Source: Halobellus inordinatus
GTDB lineage: Archaea > Halobacteriota > Halobacteria > Halobacteriales > Haloferacaceae
Direction: 5' to 3'
NCBI RefSeq assembly: GCF_024464655.1
Contig: NZ_JANHAV010000004.1
Coordinates: 1-64,000 of the forward strand
DNA: 64,000 bases
Shown here: positions 50,959 through 60,431 of the stretch, in pieces
Layout: the number at the start of each line of letters is the position of its first letter
Numbering within the stretch: the first letter of the stretch is position 1
Program-made: the position numbers and the translations under genes
The notes under the pieces: generated by a model
The model's input: the letters and a program-made list of their open reading frames with translations, nothing else
Databases searched by the model: none
What the model was told of the DNA's origin: nothing

Positions 50959-52824
50959 TCACTGTTTCCGATCCGGCGGTTCGACGTCGTGGTGGGTTTG
51001 AACCTCCGGCAGTCGATCGAACGCCTGCCGCACGATCGAGGTGTGGTCCTGGCCGCGTTCCTCACGATAGAGCGCGAGCGACAGCCCCGACAACGAGAGG
51101 AGCGCCAGAATAGCGAACGGAGCGCCCGTGAGCACGGCCAGCGCCTGGAGCGTCTCCGCCCCTCCGACGAGAAGCACGGCAAGAGCCACGGCGGCCTGAA
51201 ACGCACCCCAGATCGCGATGCTTCCTCGGGACGGAGCGACACCTCGCCGCGACGCGAGAATCGCGGCGATCAGCGTCGACGTGTCCGCCGAGGTTACCAT
51301 AAACACGACGATGAGCGCCAGGAACAAGAACAAGAGGAGGTCGCCGAGCGGCAGCGCCGACAGCAGGGGAAAGCCCGCAACCGCCTCCGAACCGCCGCGT
51401 TCCGCGATGGCCGCGAGGACGTCAGCCCGTCCGGAGTGCTGGATCGACAGCGACGTCCCGCCGAAAACGAGGAACCACACGCCGGTCGCCGCCGACGTGG
51501 CCACGACGCTCGTGAATGCGACGGTTCGCAGCCGTCGTCCGCGAGACAGAGCAGCCAGGAACATTCCCGCGAACGGAGCCCACGAGAACCACCACGCCCA
51601 GTTCCAGACGGTCCACTCGGTGACCCACGACCCGGTCGCGTACAGGCTCATTGGCACGAAGTTGACGACGTACGCCCCGAGTGCGGTCGGCGCGCGCTCT
51701 GCGATGAACGAGCGCGGGCCGACGACGAGGAGCAAGAGCGCGAACAGGCCGAACAAGACGACAGTGAGGCCCGCGATCCGGCGGATGCCCCGATGCAACC
51801 CGGAAACCGCAGAGAGGACGTAGACCGCGGCCAGCCCTCCGACGAACAGCACTGGACCGAGCCCGCCCGGTGGGACGCCCCACTGGTACTCGACGCCCGC
51901 TAGGAACTGCTGGGAGACGAGCGCGATCGAGGTCGCGACGCCACCGATCGTCGCGAACACCGCGAGCGTGTCGACGAGGCGACTCCACGAGGAGTCCAGT
52001 CCGTCGACGCCGAGGAACGGCGTCAGAATCGCCGACACCCGGAGGGGCGCCCCGCGCTCGAACACGAAGTAGGCGATCGGAATCCCGACGACCGCGTAGG
52101 CGCTCCACGCCGAGATCCCCCAGTGAAAGAGCGCGTACACGAGCGCCGCCCCGATCGCGGCCTCAGAGCCCGCGGCCACGTCGAAGTACGGCGGCGGCTG
52201 TCGATAGTGAAAGAGCGCCTCTGCGGGCCCCCAGAAGACGATGCCGGCAGCGATTCCCGCAGTGAACACGAGCGCGAAGTACGTCGGGTACGTGTAGGTG
52301 GGTTCGACGTCCTCGCCGCCGAGCTTGACGTCGCCCCAGGCGCTGAACAGCAGCACTGCGCAGTAGCCGACCGACAGGAGCACGGTCCCCAACAGCACCG
52401 GTCCCAGCCCTCGAAGCACGGAGTTCGTCAGGCCGTCGACGACCGCCGCCGTGGTTCCGGGAAACGTGAATTGGAATCCGAAGTAGAGCGTGAAGACGAG
52501 TATCGGTAGCCCGAGTGTCACCGGATCGTGGACTGAGACGATATCTGAGAGCACCGCACGCACGGAACCGCGTCGGATGCGGAGCAGCGACGACTCGCTG
52601 GAGACGTCCGGGCGAATCCGCTCGTACGGCAGCGCGGCGAGATACCCGAGACCGGAGCCGAAAAACACGAGTGCGAGTACGAGCCACGTCTGCCCTCCGA
52701 GCGCCTGACCGACGAAGGAGGGGAAGAAGAACCCGACCAAGACGACCCCGCCAGATCCGACGAACGCCAATAGAAGGGCGCTCGCCAGCATCTGTTGGGA
52801 ACCCGTGCCGTCAGTCGTACTCAT
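50959..52824 (-). CDS. BCCT family betaine/carnitine/choline transporter
   Basis: The 621-residue polytopic protein has the BCCT signature near the centre of helices 8-9 (VWNWAWWFSWAPFAGMFLA) and GPAEALFHYRQPP, TAGIAAGIVFW motifs. BCCT carriers import quaternary amines such as glycine betaine as compatible solutes, driven by Na+ or H+. It follows the folD region without operon partners. Substrate among the betaine group is unknown. Confidence 0.9.
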   Translation of the reverse strand: MSTTDGTGSQQMLASALLLAFVGSGGVVLVGFFFPSFVGQALGGQTWLVLALVFFGSGLGYLAALPYERIRPDVSSESSLLRIRRGSVRAVLSDIVSVHDPVTLGLPILVFTLYFGFQFTFPGTTAAVVDGLTNSVLRGLGPVLLGTVLLSVGYCAVLLFSAWGDVKLGGEDVEPTYTYPTYFALVFTAGIAAGIVFWGPAEALFHYRQPPPYFDVAAGSEAAIGAALVYALFHWGISAWSAYAVVGIPIAYFVFERGAPLRVSAILTPFLGVDGLDSSWSRLVDTLAVFATIGGVATSIALVSQQFLAGVEYQWGVPPGGLGPVLFVGGLAAVYVLSAVSGLHRGIRRIAGLTVVLFGLFALLLLVVGPRSFIAERAPTALGAYVVNFVPMSLYATGSWVTEWTVWNWAWWFSWAPFAGMFLAALSRGRRLRTVAFTSVVATSAATGVWFLVFGGTSLSIQHSGRADVLAAIAERGGSEAVAGFPLLSALPLGDLLLFLFLALIVVFMVTSADTSTLIAAILASRRGVAPSRGSIAIWGAFQAAVALAVLLVGGAETLQALAVLTGAPFAILALLSLSGLSLALYREERGQDHTSIVRQAFDRLPEVQTHHDVEPPDRKQ

Positions 52825-52904
52825 ACGTTATCTGTTAGCAGGAGGCACTATCATTCTGTTGCCTGTCACTGCAGCCGAGTTCGGCGCCGCTCTGGACACG
52901 GTGG

Positions 52905-54191
52905 TCACGTCCCCTCCGCATTGCGCGCTGCGTCGTCCGATCCATCGGAGCGGTCCCCTGTCACCGAAACTCCCAGCAAGTCGTCGCGGGCGGTCCCGTC
53001 CGCGCTTCCATTCAACACGGACGCTCCGAGGAGTTGCCCGCCGATCGCCCGTAGATCGATCACTTCGTCGGCTCCGACGGCGTCCAGTTTGCCGACGTGC
53101 GTCTCCTCGTTGGCGACGGCGACGATCCGAACGTCGGGATTCACGTTTCGCGCCGCGAGGACGGCTAAGACGTTCTCGGCGTCGTCGTCGCCCGCGACAG
53201 CGACGCCGCTCGCGACGTCCACTCGTGCGTCTTCGAGCGCCGACTCGTCCGTGGCATCGTCGGTCAGGACTTCGATTCCCTGATCGGTCAACCGGGACGC
53301 GGCGTCGGCGTCGGGCGTGACGACGACGAGGTCAGTCTCGTCGCCGACCCGTTCGAGGAACGATTCTGTCACGTCGCCGTATCCGAGGACCACCACGTGA
53401 TCCTCGAGGAGTGAGAGTTCTGATGCGGTCATAGTTCCGAAGGCAGCCGCCATCCGGGATTCGATCGCGGGGCCGATGAGCGCGCCGATTGCGACGGTGA
53501 ACGCGCCCGTGCCGAACAGGATCACCGATAGCGAGAACAGTTTCGCTTCCGCCGTCGTTGGCGTGATGTCGCCGTAGCCGACCGTCGCGATGGTGACGAT
53601 GACGTAGTAGATCGCGTCGCCCCAGCCGTCGAGACCTATGAACTGTCCGCGGAGACCGTAGGAGCCGACGGTTCCGTAGAGGCCGACGCCCAAGATCGAG
53701 GTCAGCGACGCGATCTGGAACGACGAGAGGTCGAGCGTCTGCTCGAACCGCTCTCGGTTCCAGACGAGGAGCGGGAAGGTGACGAGGATAAGGAGCAACA
53801 GCGGGATTTCGGTCGTTCGCCCCGTCGTCAGCGGCAGCAGCGCGAGGCCCGGGAGCAGCGCTGTCGCTGCCAGCCACGCGAGTCGCTTCCGTCGTCGGAG
53901 CCCGAACGTTACGATCCCCAGTGGAAACGCGAACAGGACGCCCGCAAAGCGGACGAACGTCTCCGCCATCGGCAGGACGCCCGCGAGCGGCCCGGCGACG
54001 ACGGGCTGCGCCTGGCTCAGGTTCGAGAGCCCGGTTACGAACGCGAGTACCGTCACCGCGGCAGTCAGCGCGACCGTCGGCTTTGCCCCCGAAAACTCCC
54101 GCCACTCGACGAACGGGACGCGATCCGTCGGATAGAACACCTCCTCGAACGGCCGCTCGCCGGCCTCGTCGCGTGAGTCAACCACTATCAT
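52905..54191 (-). CDS. Potassium channel with RCK/TrkA-N domain
   Basis: The 428-residue protein has four N-terminal helices, then a pore region with selectivity filter TVGYGD (203-208) and inner helix, followed by a Rossmann RCK domain (HVVVLGYGDVTESFLERVGDE) and a C-terminal extension. Such channels open in response to ligand or ionic state and set membrane potential in high-salt cells. ATG 54191 is the first in frame. Confidence 0.9.
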   Translation of the reverse strand: MIVVDSRDEAGERPFEEVFYPTDRVPFVEWREFSGAKPTVALTAAVTVLAFVTGLSNLSQAQPVVAGPLAGVLPMAETFVRFAGVLFAFPLGIVTFGLRRRKRLAWLAATALLPGLALLPLTTGRTTEIPLLLLILVTFPLLVWNRERFEQTLDLSSFQIASLTSILGVGLYGTVGSYGLRGQFIGLDGWGDAIYYVIVTIATVGYGDITPTTAEAKLFSLSVILFGTGAFTVAIGALIGPAIESRMAAAFGTMTASELSLLEDHVVVLGYGDVTESFLERVGDETDLVVVTPDADAASRLTDQGIEVLTDDATDESALEDARVDVASGVAVAGDDDAENVLAVLAARNVNPDVRIVAVANEETHVGKLDAVGADEVIDLRAIGGQLLGASVLNGSADGTARDDLLGVSVTGDRSDGSDDAARNAEGT

Positions 54192-54394
54192 ACCTTCGAG
54201 TATCGGAGATAAAAACTGTACTGTTGTCTCGTTGTCCTTTTGTGTCCCACCGGCAGGCTAAACACCCTCAGCGATGTAGCACCGGATATGTCACGAAAAC
54301 AGGTAGTACTCCGACTGGCTTGTCTGCCGATCGGCGTCTCAATTCGGAGACGAGTCTCCTTCTGCTGGATCCGCTCACGCGGAGGTGTGCCCGT

Positions 54395-54808
54395 GTGAAC
54401 CCTGCGATCCTGTTCGGTATGGGTACGATGCTCGCGTGGGGTTTTTGGATCATCTTCGGCGACGTCGCCTCGAACACGATCGACCCCGAGATGGCCGCGT
54501 TCGCGTCGTACCTGACCGCGACAGTGGTCACAGGCCTCTACGTAGTATACTCCGACGCGTCGCTGGCGGTGACGCAGCGCGGACTGCTCTACTCCGCTGT
54601 CGCGGGTGTCGCGGCCGCGGTCGGCGTCGTCTCGACGTTCGTCGGCGTCACGGTTGGATCGACCGCCGTCGTCTCGACGATCGGTGGGATGTACTTCGTC
54701 ACGGCCGCCGTGATCAGCGTCGCCGCGCTCGGTGAACCGCTGTCGTTCCAGAAGGCGATCGGCATCGGTCTCGCGCTCGTCGCTATCGTCATCATCAATC
54801 AGGGGTAG
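54395..54808 (+). CDS. Half-size EamA/DMT-type transporter protein
   Basis: The 137-residue protein has four to five helices (ILFGMGTMLAWGFWIIFGDV; FVGVTVGSTAVVSTIGGMYF; AIGIGLALVAIVII) and belongs to the same half-transporter family as the pair at 16838 and 17254 but lacks a partner here. The GTG at 54395 is the only start that keeps the first helix intact; ATG 54419 would remove part of it. It may form a homodimer. Confidence 0.75.
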   Translation: MNPAILFGMGTMLAWGFWIIFGDVASNTIDPEMAAFASYLTATVVTGLYVVYSDASLAVTQRGLLYSAVAGVAAAVGVVSTFVGVTVGSTAVVSTIGGMYFVTAAVISVAALGEPLSFQKAIGIGLALVAIVIINQG

Positions 54809-54936
54809 TGAATTCCCGAGGCACTGAGCTATCGACGCAACCGACGAAGACACAACATATTTTCAGACTGTCACGATGTGCCCGTCGTGGCCACTCTACC
54901 GACTTTTAAGACGCCCGCTGAGGTAGTCGACTGCGT

Positions 54937-55317
54937 ATGAAGCGAACCATCAGCACGGACGACGCACCCGCCGCAGTCGGCGCGTACAGCCAGGCAACGA
55001 CGAACGGTAGCATTCTGATCACCGCCGGACAGCTCCCGTTGACGACCGACGGCGAACTCCTCGACGACGAGTCGGTCGCGGACCAGACGCGACAGTGCCT
55101 GCGCAACGTCGAAGCCATTCTCGAATCCGAGGGGCTCTCGCTCTCGGACGTGCTGAAGACGACCGTCTTCCTCGACGACATCGACGACTTCGACGAGTTC
55201 AACGAGGCGTACAGCGAGTTCTTCGACGAGGAACCGCCCGCACGCAGCGCTGTTGGAGCCGGCGCCGTCCCGAAGGGTGCGGCCGTCGAGATCGAAGCGA
55301 TCGCGACGACCGAGTGA
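54937..55317 (+). CDS. ridA: RidA family reactive imine deaminase
   Basis: The 126-residue protein has the RidA pattern: DAPAAVGAYSQATTNGSILITAGQLPL, the arginine region DQTRQCLRNVEAILES and RSAVGAGAVPKGAAVEIEAIA, including the conserved Arg/Glu residues of the active-site cleft. It removes reactive enamine/imine intermediates of PLP enzymes. A TATA-like CTTTTAAG-type stretch near 54902-54909 precedes the ATG. Confidence 0.93.
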   Translation: MKRTISTDDAPAAVGAYSQATTNGSILITAGQLPLTTDGELLDDESVADQTRQCLRNVEAILESEGLSLSDVLKTTVFLDDIDDFDEFNEAYSEFFDEEPPARSAVGAGAVPKGAAVEIEAIATTE

Positions 55318-55477
55318 GGCGTTCCGAAGCACCCGCCGAGCCGCACCGAACACCTGTCGAATCGCTCGACACACCTCGCCCGCTGAACCGCTCGACACAC
55401 CTCACCCGGTCCAGCGGCTGACACGAACCTACCCATAGCAAACGCTTAATGAATCTCGCCCTGCTACGGTCTCTCGT

Positions 55478-57295
55478 ATGAGCGACGCGGCTCCCACCGA
55501 TCTTCTCCGGGTCGACCTGAGCGCCGGCACGGTCGAGCGCGACCCGATCCCGGAGCGGTGGCTGGCCGAGTACGTGGGCGGCAAAGGGCTCGGTGCCCGC
55601 TATCTCTACGAGCGACTCGCACCCGGGACCGATCCGCTCGGCCCGGACAACTACCTTCTGTTTATGATCGGGCCGCTGAGCGGCCTCCTTCCCGGCGAAC
55701 CGCAGTTTGCGGCGATCACCCGCTCACCGCTGACGGGTACGTTCCTCGATTCCTACAGCGGCGGCGACTTCGCTGCCAACCTCGTCGGCGCGCTCGATGG
55801 CGCGCTCGGCGTCGCGATCACCGGGCAGGCCGAAGAGCCCACCGTGCTCGAACTCGACGACGGCGAGGCGACGCTCTCGCCGGAACCCGATCTCTGGGGC
55901 CGCGACGTCGTCGAGACCTGCGACGCCTTCGAAAGCTCGGTCGCCTGCGTCGGCCCCGCGGGCGAGAACCGCGTGCGATACGCGACGATCGCCTCCAACG
56001 GCGGGGACCACCACGCCGGTCGCGGCGGGGCGGGCGCGGTGATGGGGGCAAAGGGGCTGAAAGCCGTCGTCGCGAGTGGCGCTCCGCTCGATCTCGACCC
56101 CGAGACCGCGGCGCTCCGCGAGGAGTACGAACGCCGCTACCGCGAGACCGACGTCGGGCGCTGGCACGCCGCGAGCGCGACGCTGGAAACTGTCGACTTC
56201 GCCGACGAGGTAGGCGTCCTCTCCACGCGCGGGTGGCAGGAGGGCTCGTTCGACGGCGCGGCCGCCATCGGCATCGACGCCGTCCGCGACGCGGCCGTCG
56301 ACCGCGAGCGCGAGGGTGACGTGCCCGGCGGCTTCCGCGTCGAGACCGAGACCGGCGAGTCGGTTCCGCGCGGCGCGACTCAGATGTCGCTCGGTGCGGG
56401 CCTCGGAATCGACGACTTCGACGCCGTCGCGACGCTGGGACAGGTCTGCGACCGACTCGGCCTCGACGTCATCAGCGCCGGCAACGCGGTCGCGTGGGCG
56501 ATCCGCGCCGCGGATGCGGGGGCCGTCGACCTCGATCCGGTGCTCGACGGCGCGCCCACCTTCGGCGACGACGACGCGGCACGAGATCTCATCGAGGGGA
56601 TCGCTGCACGAGAATCGGGCGTCGCCGACGCACTCGCCGACGGCGTCGAGGCGGCCGCCGAATCGCTCGGCGGTGCGGACCTGGTCCCGACGATCAAGTC
56701 GATGGAGGTCCCCGCCTACGACCCGCGCGGCTCCCCGTCGATGGCGCTGGCATACGCGACGAGCGACCGCGGGGCCTGTCACCGCCGCTCGCTGCCGGCC
56801 GAGACCGAAGTGTTTCATGGCGATTCGTGGGACGACGCCGACCGCGTCCGCTTGGTGATCCGCGAACAGACGATCACCTCGGTCCTCTGGAGTCTCGTCG
56901 CCGACGACTTCGCCGGCGCCGTCCTCGAAGACGACCTCGGGGCCGAGTGGCTCTCGACGGTGGACACACCAGCTCCGACTGACCCTGCGGAACTACTCCG
57001 CGTCGGCGAACGCACCTGGACGCTCACGCGCCTGTTCAACGTCCGGGAGGGATTCGACGCTGCGGACGAGACGCTCCCGTCGGCCTTCGAGCGTCCGCTC
57101 GCCGGCGGTCCCGCGGACGGACGCGCCATCGACACGACGTGGTTCGACCGACTGCGACGCCGCTACTACGCCGCCCGCGACTGGAGCGCAGCGGGGGTTC
57201 CCACCCGGGCGCTCCTGGACCGACTCGATCTCCTCGACGTCGTCGACGACGACACGCCCGTGGCTCGCGAGTCACTGGCGAGCTGTGACGATTGA
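55478..57295 (+). CDS. AOR-family protein without the [4Fe-4S] cysteines
   Basis: The 605-residue protein aligns along its whole length with the AOR family: N-terminal VGGKGLGARYLYERLAPGTDPLG, ACVGPAGENRVRYATIASNGGDHHAGRGGAGAVMGAKG (in parts), and LGLDVISAGNAVAWA. In the region of the Fe-S motif (about 278-300) it reads GDVPGGFRVETETGESVPRG with no Cys, and the distal Cys site is also absent (TITSVLWSLVADD). The conserved RGADH is RGACH here. It may keep the tungstopterin but not the cluster, or be catalytically different. Confidence 0.85.
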   Translation: MSDAAPTDLLRVDLSAGTVERDPIPERWLAEYVGGKGLGARYLYERLAPGTDPLGPDNYLLFMIGPLSGLLPGEPQFAAITRSPLTGTFLDSYSGGDFAANLVGALDGALGVAITGQAEEPTVLELDDGEATLSPEPDLWGRDVVETCDAFESSVACVGPAGENRVRYATIASNGGDHHAGRGGAGAVMGAKGLKAVVASGAPLDLDPETAALREEYERRYRETDVGRWHAASATLETVDFADEVGVLSTRGWQEGSFDGAAAIGIDAVRDAAVDREREGDVPGGFRVETETGESVPRGATQMSLGAGLGIDDFDAVATLGQVCDRLGLDVISAGNAVAWAIRAADAGAVDLDPVLDGAPTFGDDDAARDLIEGIAARESGVADALADGVEAAAESLGGADLVPTIKSMEVPAYDPRGSPSMALAYATSDRGACHRRSLPAETEVFHGDSWDDADRVRLVIREQTITSVLWSLVADDFAGAVLEDDLGAEWLSTVDTPAPTDPAELLRVGERTWTLTRLFNVREGFDAADETLPSAFERPLAGGPADGRAIDTTWFDRLRRRYYAARDWSAAGVPTRALLDRLDLLDVVDDDTPVARESLASCDD

Positions 57296-57348
57296 GGTCA
57301 GATCCGTCCGCAAAAAACTGAACTGGGAGTCGCGACTGCGCGCTGTGA

Positions 57349-59463
57349 TCAGTCGTCGGCCGGTGCGTCGCTGCCCTCGGATGGCTCGACGCCGACTTCG
57401 ATCTCGGCGGCGGCGGCCTTGTACTCCGGAATCTTCGCGCGCTCGTCGAGCACGTCGTTCGTGAGACGGTTGGCGGAGGCGGCCGCGAAGTGCGGCGTCG
57501 TCCAGATGACCCCCTCTTTGATGTCTTCTGTGACGTGGGCCTCGACGGTGATCTCACCGCGGCGGGATTTGATCGTGACCTTCTCGCCGTCTTCGATCCC
57601 GTAGCGCTCGGCGTCGTTCGGGTGCACGTCGACGAAGTTCTCCGGGTACTGGTTGTTGAGCCGCGGCGAGCGCCGGCTCATCGTCCCCGTGTTGTAGTGC
57701 TCTTCGAGCCGCGCGGTCGTCAGGATCAGCGGGTACTCGTCGTCGGGCGTCTCCTTCGGTGGCTGGTGGGTGACGCCTTCGATCTGGCCGAGACCGCTCT
57801 CGGTGTCGAAGCTGTCCTCGTAGAGGAACGGGTCGCCCTCGTCGCCGGGTTCGTAGCAGGGCCAGTGGACGCCGTCCTCTCCGAGGCGGTCGTAGGTCAT
57901 CCCGTGGTAGATCGGACAGACCTCCCGAAGTTCCTCGAACACTTCCTCGGGGGTGTCGAAGTCGAAGCCCTCACCGAACAGGCGGGTCCCGACCTCACAG
58001 AGGATGTCGAGGTCGTGCTTGGTGTTCTCGTGGACCTTCTGGACCGGCCGCATCCGCTGGACGCGGCGGTCGGTGTTGGTGACGGTGCCGCCCCGCTCGG
58101 CCCACGTCGTCGCCGGGAGGACGACGTCGGCGAACTCGGCGGTTTCGGTCATAAAGATGTCCTGCACCATCAGGAAGTCGACTTCCTCTAAGCGCTCGGC
58201 GACGCGGTTGGCGTCGGGTTCGGACATCACGGGGTTTTCGCCCATCACGTACATCCCGTGGATTTTCTCGCCGATGTTGTGGGTGATCTCGACGTTCGTC
58301 AGTCCCGGTTCGTCGGGAACCTCGAATCCCCAGACGTCTTCGACGCTCTCGCGCGCCTCGTCGTCGTCGACGAGTTGGTAGCCCGGAAGGACGTTCGGCA
58401 TCGCGCCGACGTCGCTCGTCCCCTGGACGTTGTTCTGCCCGCGTAGCGGGTTGACGCCGGTGCCGGGACGACCGAGATTGCCGGTGGCGAGCGCGAGATT
58501 GATCTCGTTTTGGACGTTGTCGACGCCGCAGGTGTGCTGACTCATCCCCATCCCGGTGAAGATGGCTGCGTTGTCGGCGTTCGCGTACTTCTCGGCGGCG
58601 AGCTCGATGTCTTCGAGCGGGACGCCGCACTCCTCGGCGGCGGCTTCCTTGTCGAAGTCTTCCAGCGTCTCGCGCAGATCCTCGATGCCCTCGGTGCGCT
58701 CTGCGATGAACTCCTCGTCCACCCAGTCGTTTTCGAGGACCGTTTTGAGGACGATGTTGAGAAGCGGGATGTCGGTGCCCGGTTCGAGCTGGAGGTGCTG
58801 GTGGCGGTCGGTGTCCTCGATCTCGAAGGAGCGGGTCGTCTTGTTGGCGTGGGGGTCGACCTGGATGACGGTCGCGCCGTCGAGTACCGCCTGGCGGAAG
58901 TAGTTGCTGTTCGCGATGGGGTGCTGTTCGGCGGGGTTCGCGCCCTGGATCCACAGCACGTCGGCCTCGTTCATGAGGTCCTCCATACTGTTTGTCATCG
59001 CGCCCGCGCCGAGGCTCGTCCGCAGCGCCCAGACGGTCGAGGCGTGACACATTCGGGTGCAGTTGTCGACGTTGTTGGTGCCGTAGCGGCGCGCGAGTTT
59101 CTGGAGGAGGTAGTTCTCCTCGTTCATCGTCTTCGAGGAGCCGAAAAAGCCCATCGCGTCGGGGCCGTGCTCCTCGCGGATGGACTCCATCTCCGAGACG
59201 ATACGCTCGTAGGCCTCGTCCCACGACGCCTCGCGGAACTCGCCGTCTTCCTTGATCAACGGCTCCGTGAGTCGGTCCTCGTGGTCGACGACCTGCGTCG
59301 CCGCACCGCCTTTGATGCAGACGCGACCGTCGTTGACGGGGGCGTCGCCCCACGGCATAAATCGCATATCGCTCGGCTCCTCGCCTGGCTGTACCTGGAT
59401 GCCGCACCCGACGCCACAGTACGGACAGATCGTCTTCACCGGATCTTGATCTTCACTTGACAT
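57349..59463 (-). CDS. Formate dehydrogenase catalytic subunit (molybdopterin, [4Fe-4S])
   Basis: The 704-residue molybdopterin enzyme has the N-terminal iron-sulfur pattern C13, C16, C20, C49 (CPYCGVGC, CIKG) and the Mo-ligand region NCTRMCHASTV with Cys139 in the position of selenocysteine in FdhF. MGFFGSSKTMNEENYLLQK and the C-terminal molydopterin domain (GVIWTTPHFAAASANRL) complete the family. It oxidises formate or acts on CO2 in reverse; electron partners are not in the window. ATG 59463 is the only sensible start. Confidence 0.92.
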   Translation of the reverse strand: MSSEDQDPVKTICPYCGVGCGIQVQPGEEPSDMRFMPWGDAPVNDGRVCIKGGAATQVVDHEDRLTEPLIKEDGEFREASWDEAYERIVSEMESIREEHGPDAMGFFGSSKTMNEENYLLQKLARRYGTNNVDNCTRMCHASTVWALRTSLGAGAMTNSMEDLMNEADVLWIQGANPAEQHPIANSNYFRQAVLDGATVIQVDPHANKTTRSFEIEDTDRHQHLQLEPGTDIPLLNIVLKTVLENDWVDEEFIAERTEGIEDLRETLEDFDKEAAAEECGVPLEDIELAAEKYANADNAAIFTGMGMSQHTCGVDNVQNEINLALATGNLGRPGTGVNPLRGQNNVQGTSDVGAMPNVLPGYQLVDDDEARESVEDVWGFEVPDEPGLTNVEITHNIGEKIHGMYVMGENPVMSEPDANRVAERLEEVDFLMVQDIFMTETAEFADVVLPATTWAERGGTVTNTDRRVQRMRPVQKVHENTKHDLDILCEVGTRLFGEGFDFDTPEEVFEELREVCPIYHGMTYDRLGEDGVHWPCYEPGDEGDPFLYEDSFDTESGLGQIEGVTHQPPKETPDDEYPLILTTARLEEHYNTGTMSRRSPRLNNQYPENFVDVHPNDAERYGIEDGEKVTIKSRRGEITVEAHVTEDIKEGVIWTTPHFAAASANRLTNDVLDERAKIPEYKAAAAEIEVGVEPSEGSDAPADD

Positions 59464-59808
59464 TATTGGACTCCTCCCGCTGATGGATCATCTCGTTCGT
59501 ATTCCTTCCTTGCCACAAGTATGAATCTTTCTCACATACAGTACACCGGTTTATCCGGACGATCGACTCCAGCGGTGGGCTTCCGGCCTAACGGGCTATC
59601 CGGAGACATCTCCGACGATTCGACCTGCTGTAACGACAGATCCTCCCCACCGATCGTTGTCTCTTTGTAGATATATCGATAAGCTATCACTTCCAAACAC
59701 GAGCTGATACCGATCGAGACAACTCACGAACGTGTTGTGTTCTGGCCGACTCTGTTCAGTTCAGCGTCAGAGGAAAACGTTGAGGCGACTGGCGGGGCTA
59801 CCGCGTGT
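59464..59808. other. Non-coding interval between formate dehydrogenase and a hypothetical gene
   Basis: The 345 bases are AT-richer than the flanks and contain divergent promoter-like sequences (for example GTAGATATATCGATAAG near 59668) but no gene, tRNA or strong repeat. A small GGAGA-ca-TCTCC palindrome lies near 59600. Confidence 0.4.
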
Positions 59809-60369
59809 ATGGATCTCACTGCAGCGGTTGTCGACGAGAAACGCCGCGCATATCCCGAGGTGCAAGCCCTCTCGACCGTCGAGGAGGAGCACGTGGATCT
59901 GCTCCCGGAGACGTTCGCGAGCGGCGATTACGGCTGGCGCGACGCCGAGTGGGTCGTGCAGTGGTACGGTCGCCGATTTATGGGAGAGATTCCCAACGCG
60001 GACCGCGGCGCGATCGAAGACGCGTACGACGAGAACGACTACGAGGACGTTCACGCAGCCATCTCGGCTGCTGTCGAGGCTGATACCGCGACCGAGATGG
60101 TGTCGTCGCTGACTGATCTGGCCGGCGTCGACGTCCCGATCGCATCGGCGTTCTGCCAGTTCATCGACCCCGAGCGCTACGTCGTCGTCGACTCGCGGCA
60201 GTGGGCGACGCTCCGTGAACTCGGGGAACTCGACGAACCGTATCCCGATCCAGTCACGACCGACGCGTACGAACGCTATCTCGATACCTACCGGGCCGTC
60301 GCCGAGCGCTGTGATTGTACTCTGTGGGACCTCTATCGGGCACTCTGGGTCATCGCCGCCGAAAAGTAA
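59809..60369 (+). CDS. Haloarchaeal protein of unknown function (186 aa)
   Basis: The 186-residue acidic soluble protein has a mostly helical sequence with motifs YGRRFMGEIPNADRG, PIASAFCQFIDPERYVVVDSRQW and CTLWDLYRALWVIAAEK. The IDPERYVVVDSRQW strand-turn resembles HhH-GPD-like base-repair cores, but the catalytic Lys/Asp pattern is not evident. ATG 59809 (MDLTAAVVDEKRRAYPE) is chosen because the longer frame is not coding-like. It has no operon partner. Confidence 0.65.
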   Translation: MDLTAAVVDEKRRAYPEVQALSTVEEEHVDLLPETFASGDYGWRDAEWVVQWYGRRFMGEIPNADRGAIEDAYDENDYEDVHAAISAAVEADTATEMVSSLTDLAGVDVPIASAFCQFIDPERYVVVDSRQWATLRELGELDEPYPDPVTTDAYERYLDTYRAVAERCDCTLWDLYRALWVIAAEK

Positions 60370-60431
60370 AGACACAGATTCGGTCGGGTCGGCATCGCGG
60401 CCGACTCACGAAACGGCCGCGACCCTCCGTC

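Noticed and set aside
57995-59407. Open frame of 470 codons in another frame of the formate dehydrogenase
   Set aside because: Arg/Pro-rich composition with no motifs; the formate dehydrogenase frame contains all Fe-S and molybdopterin motifs.
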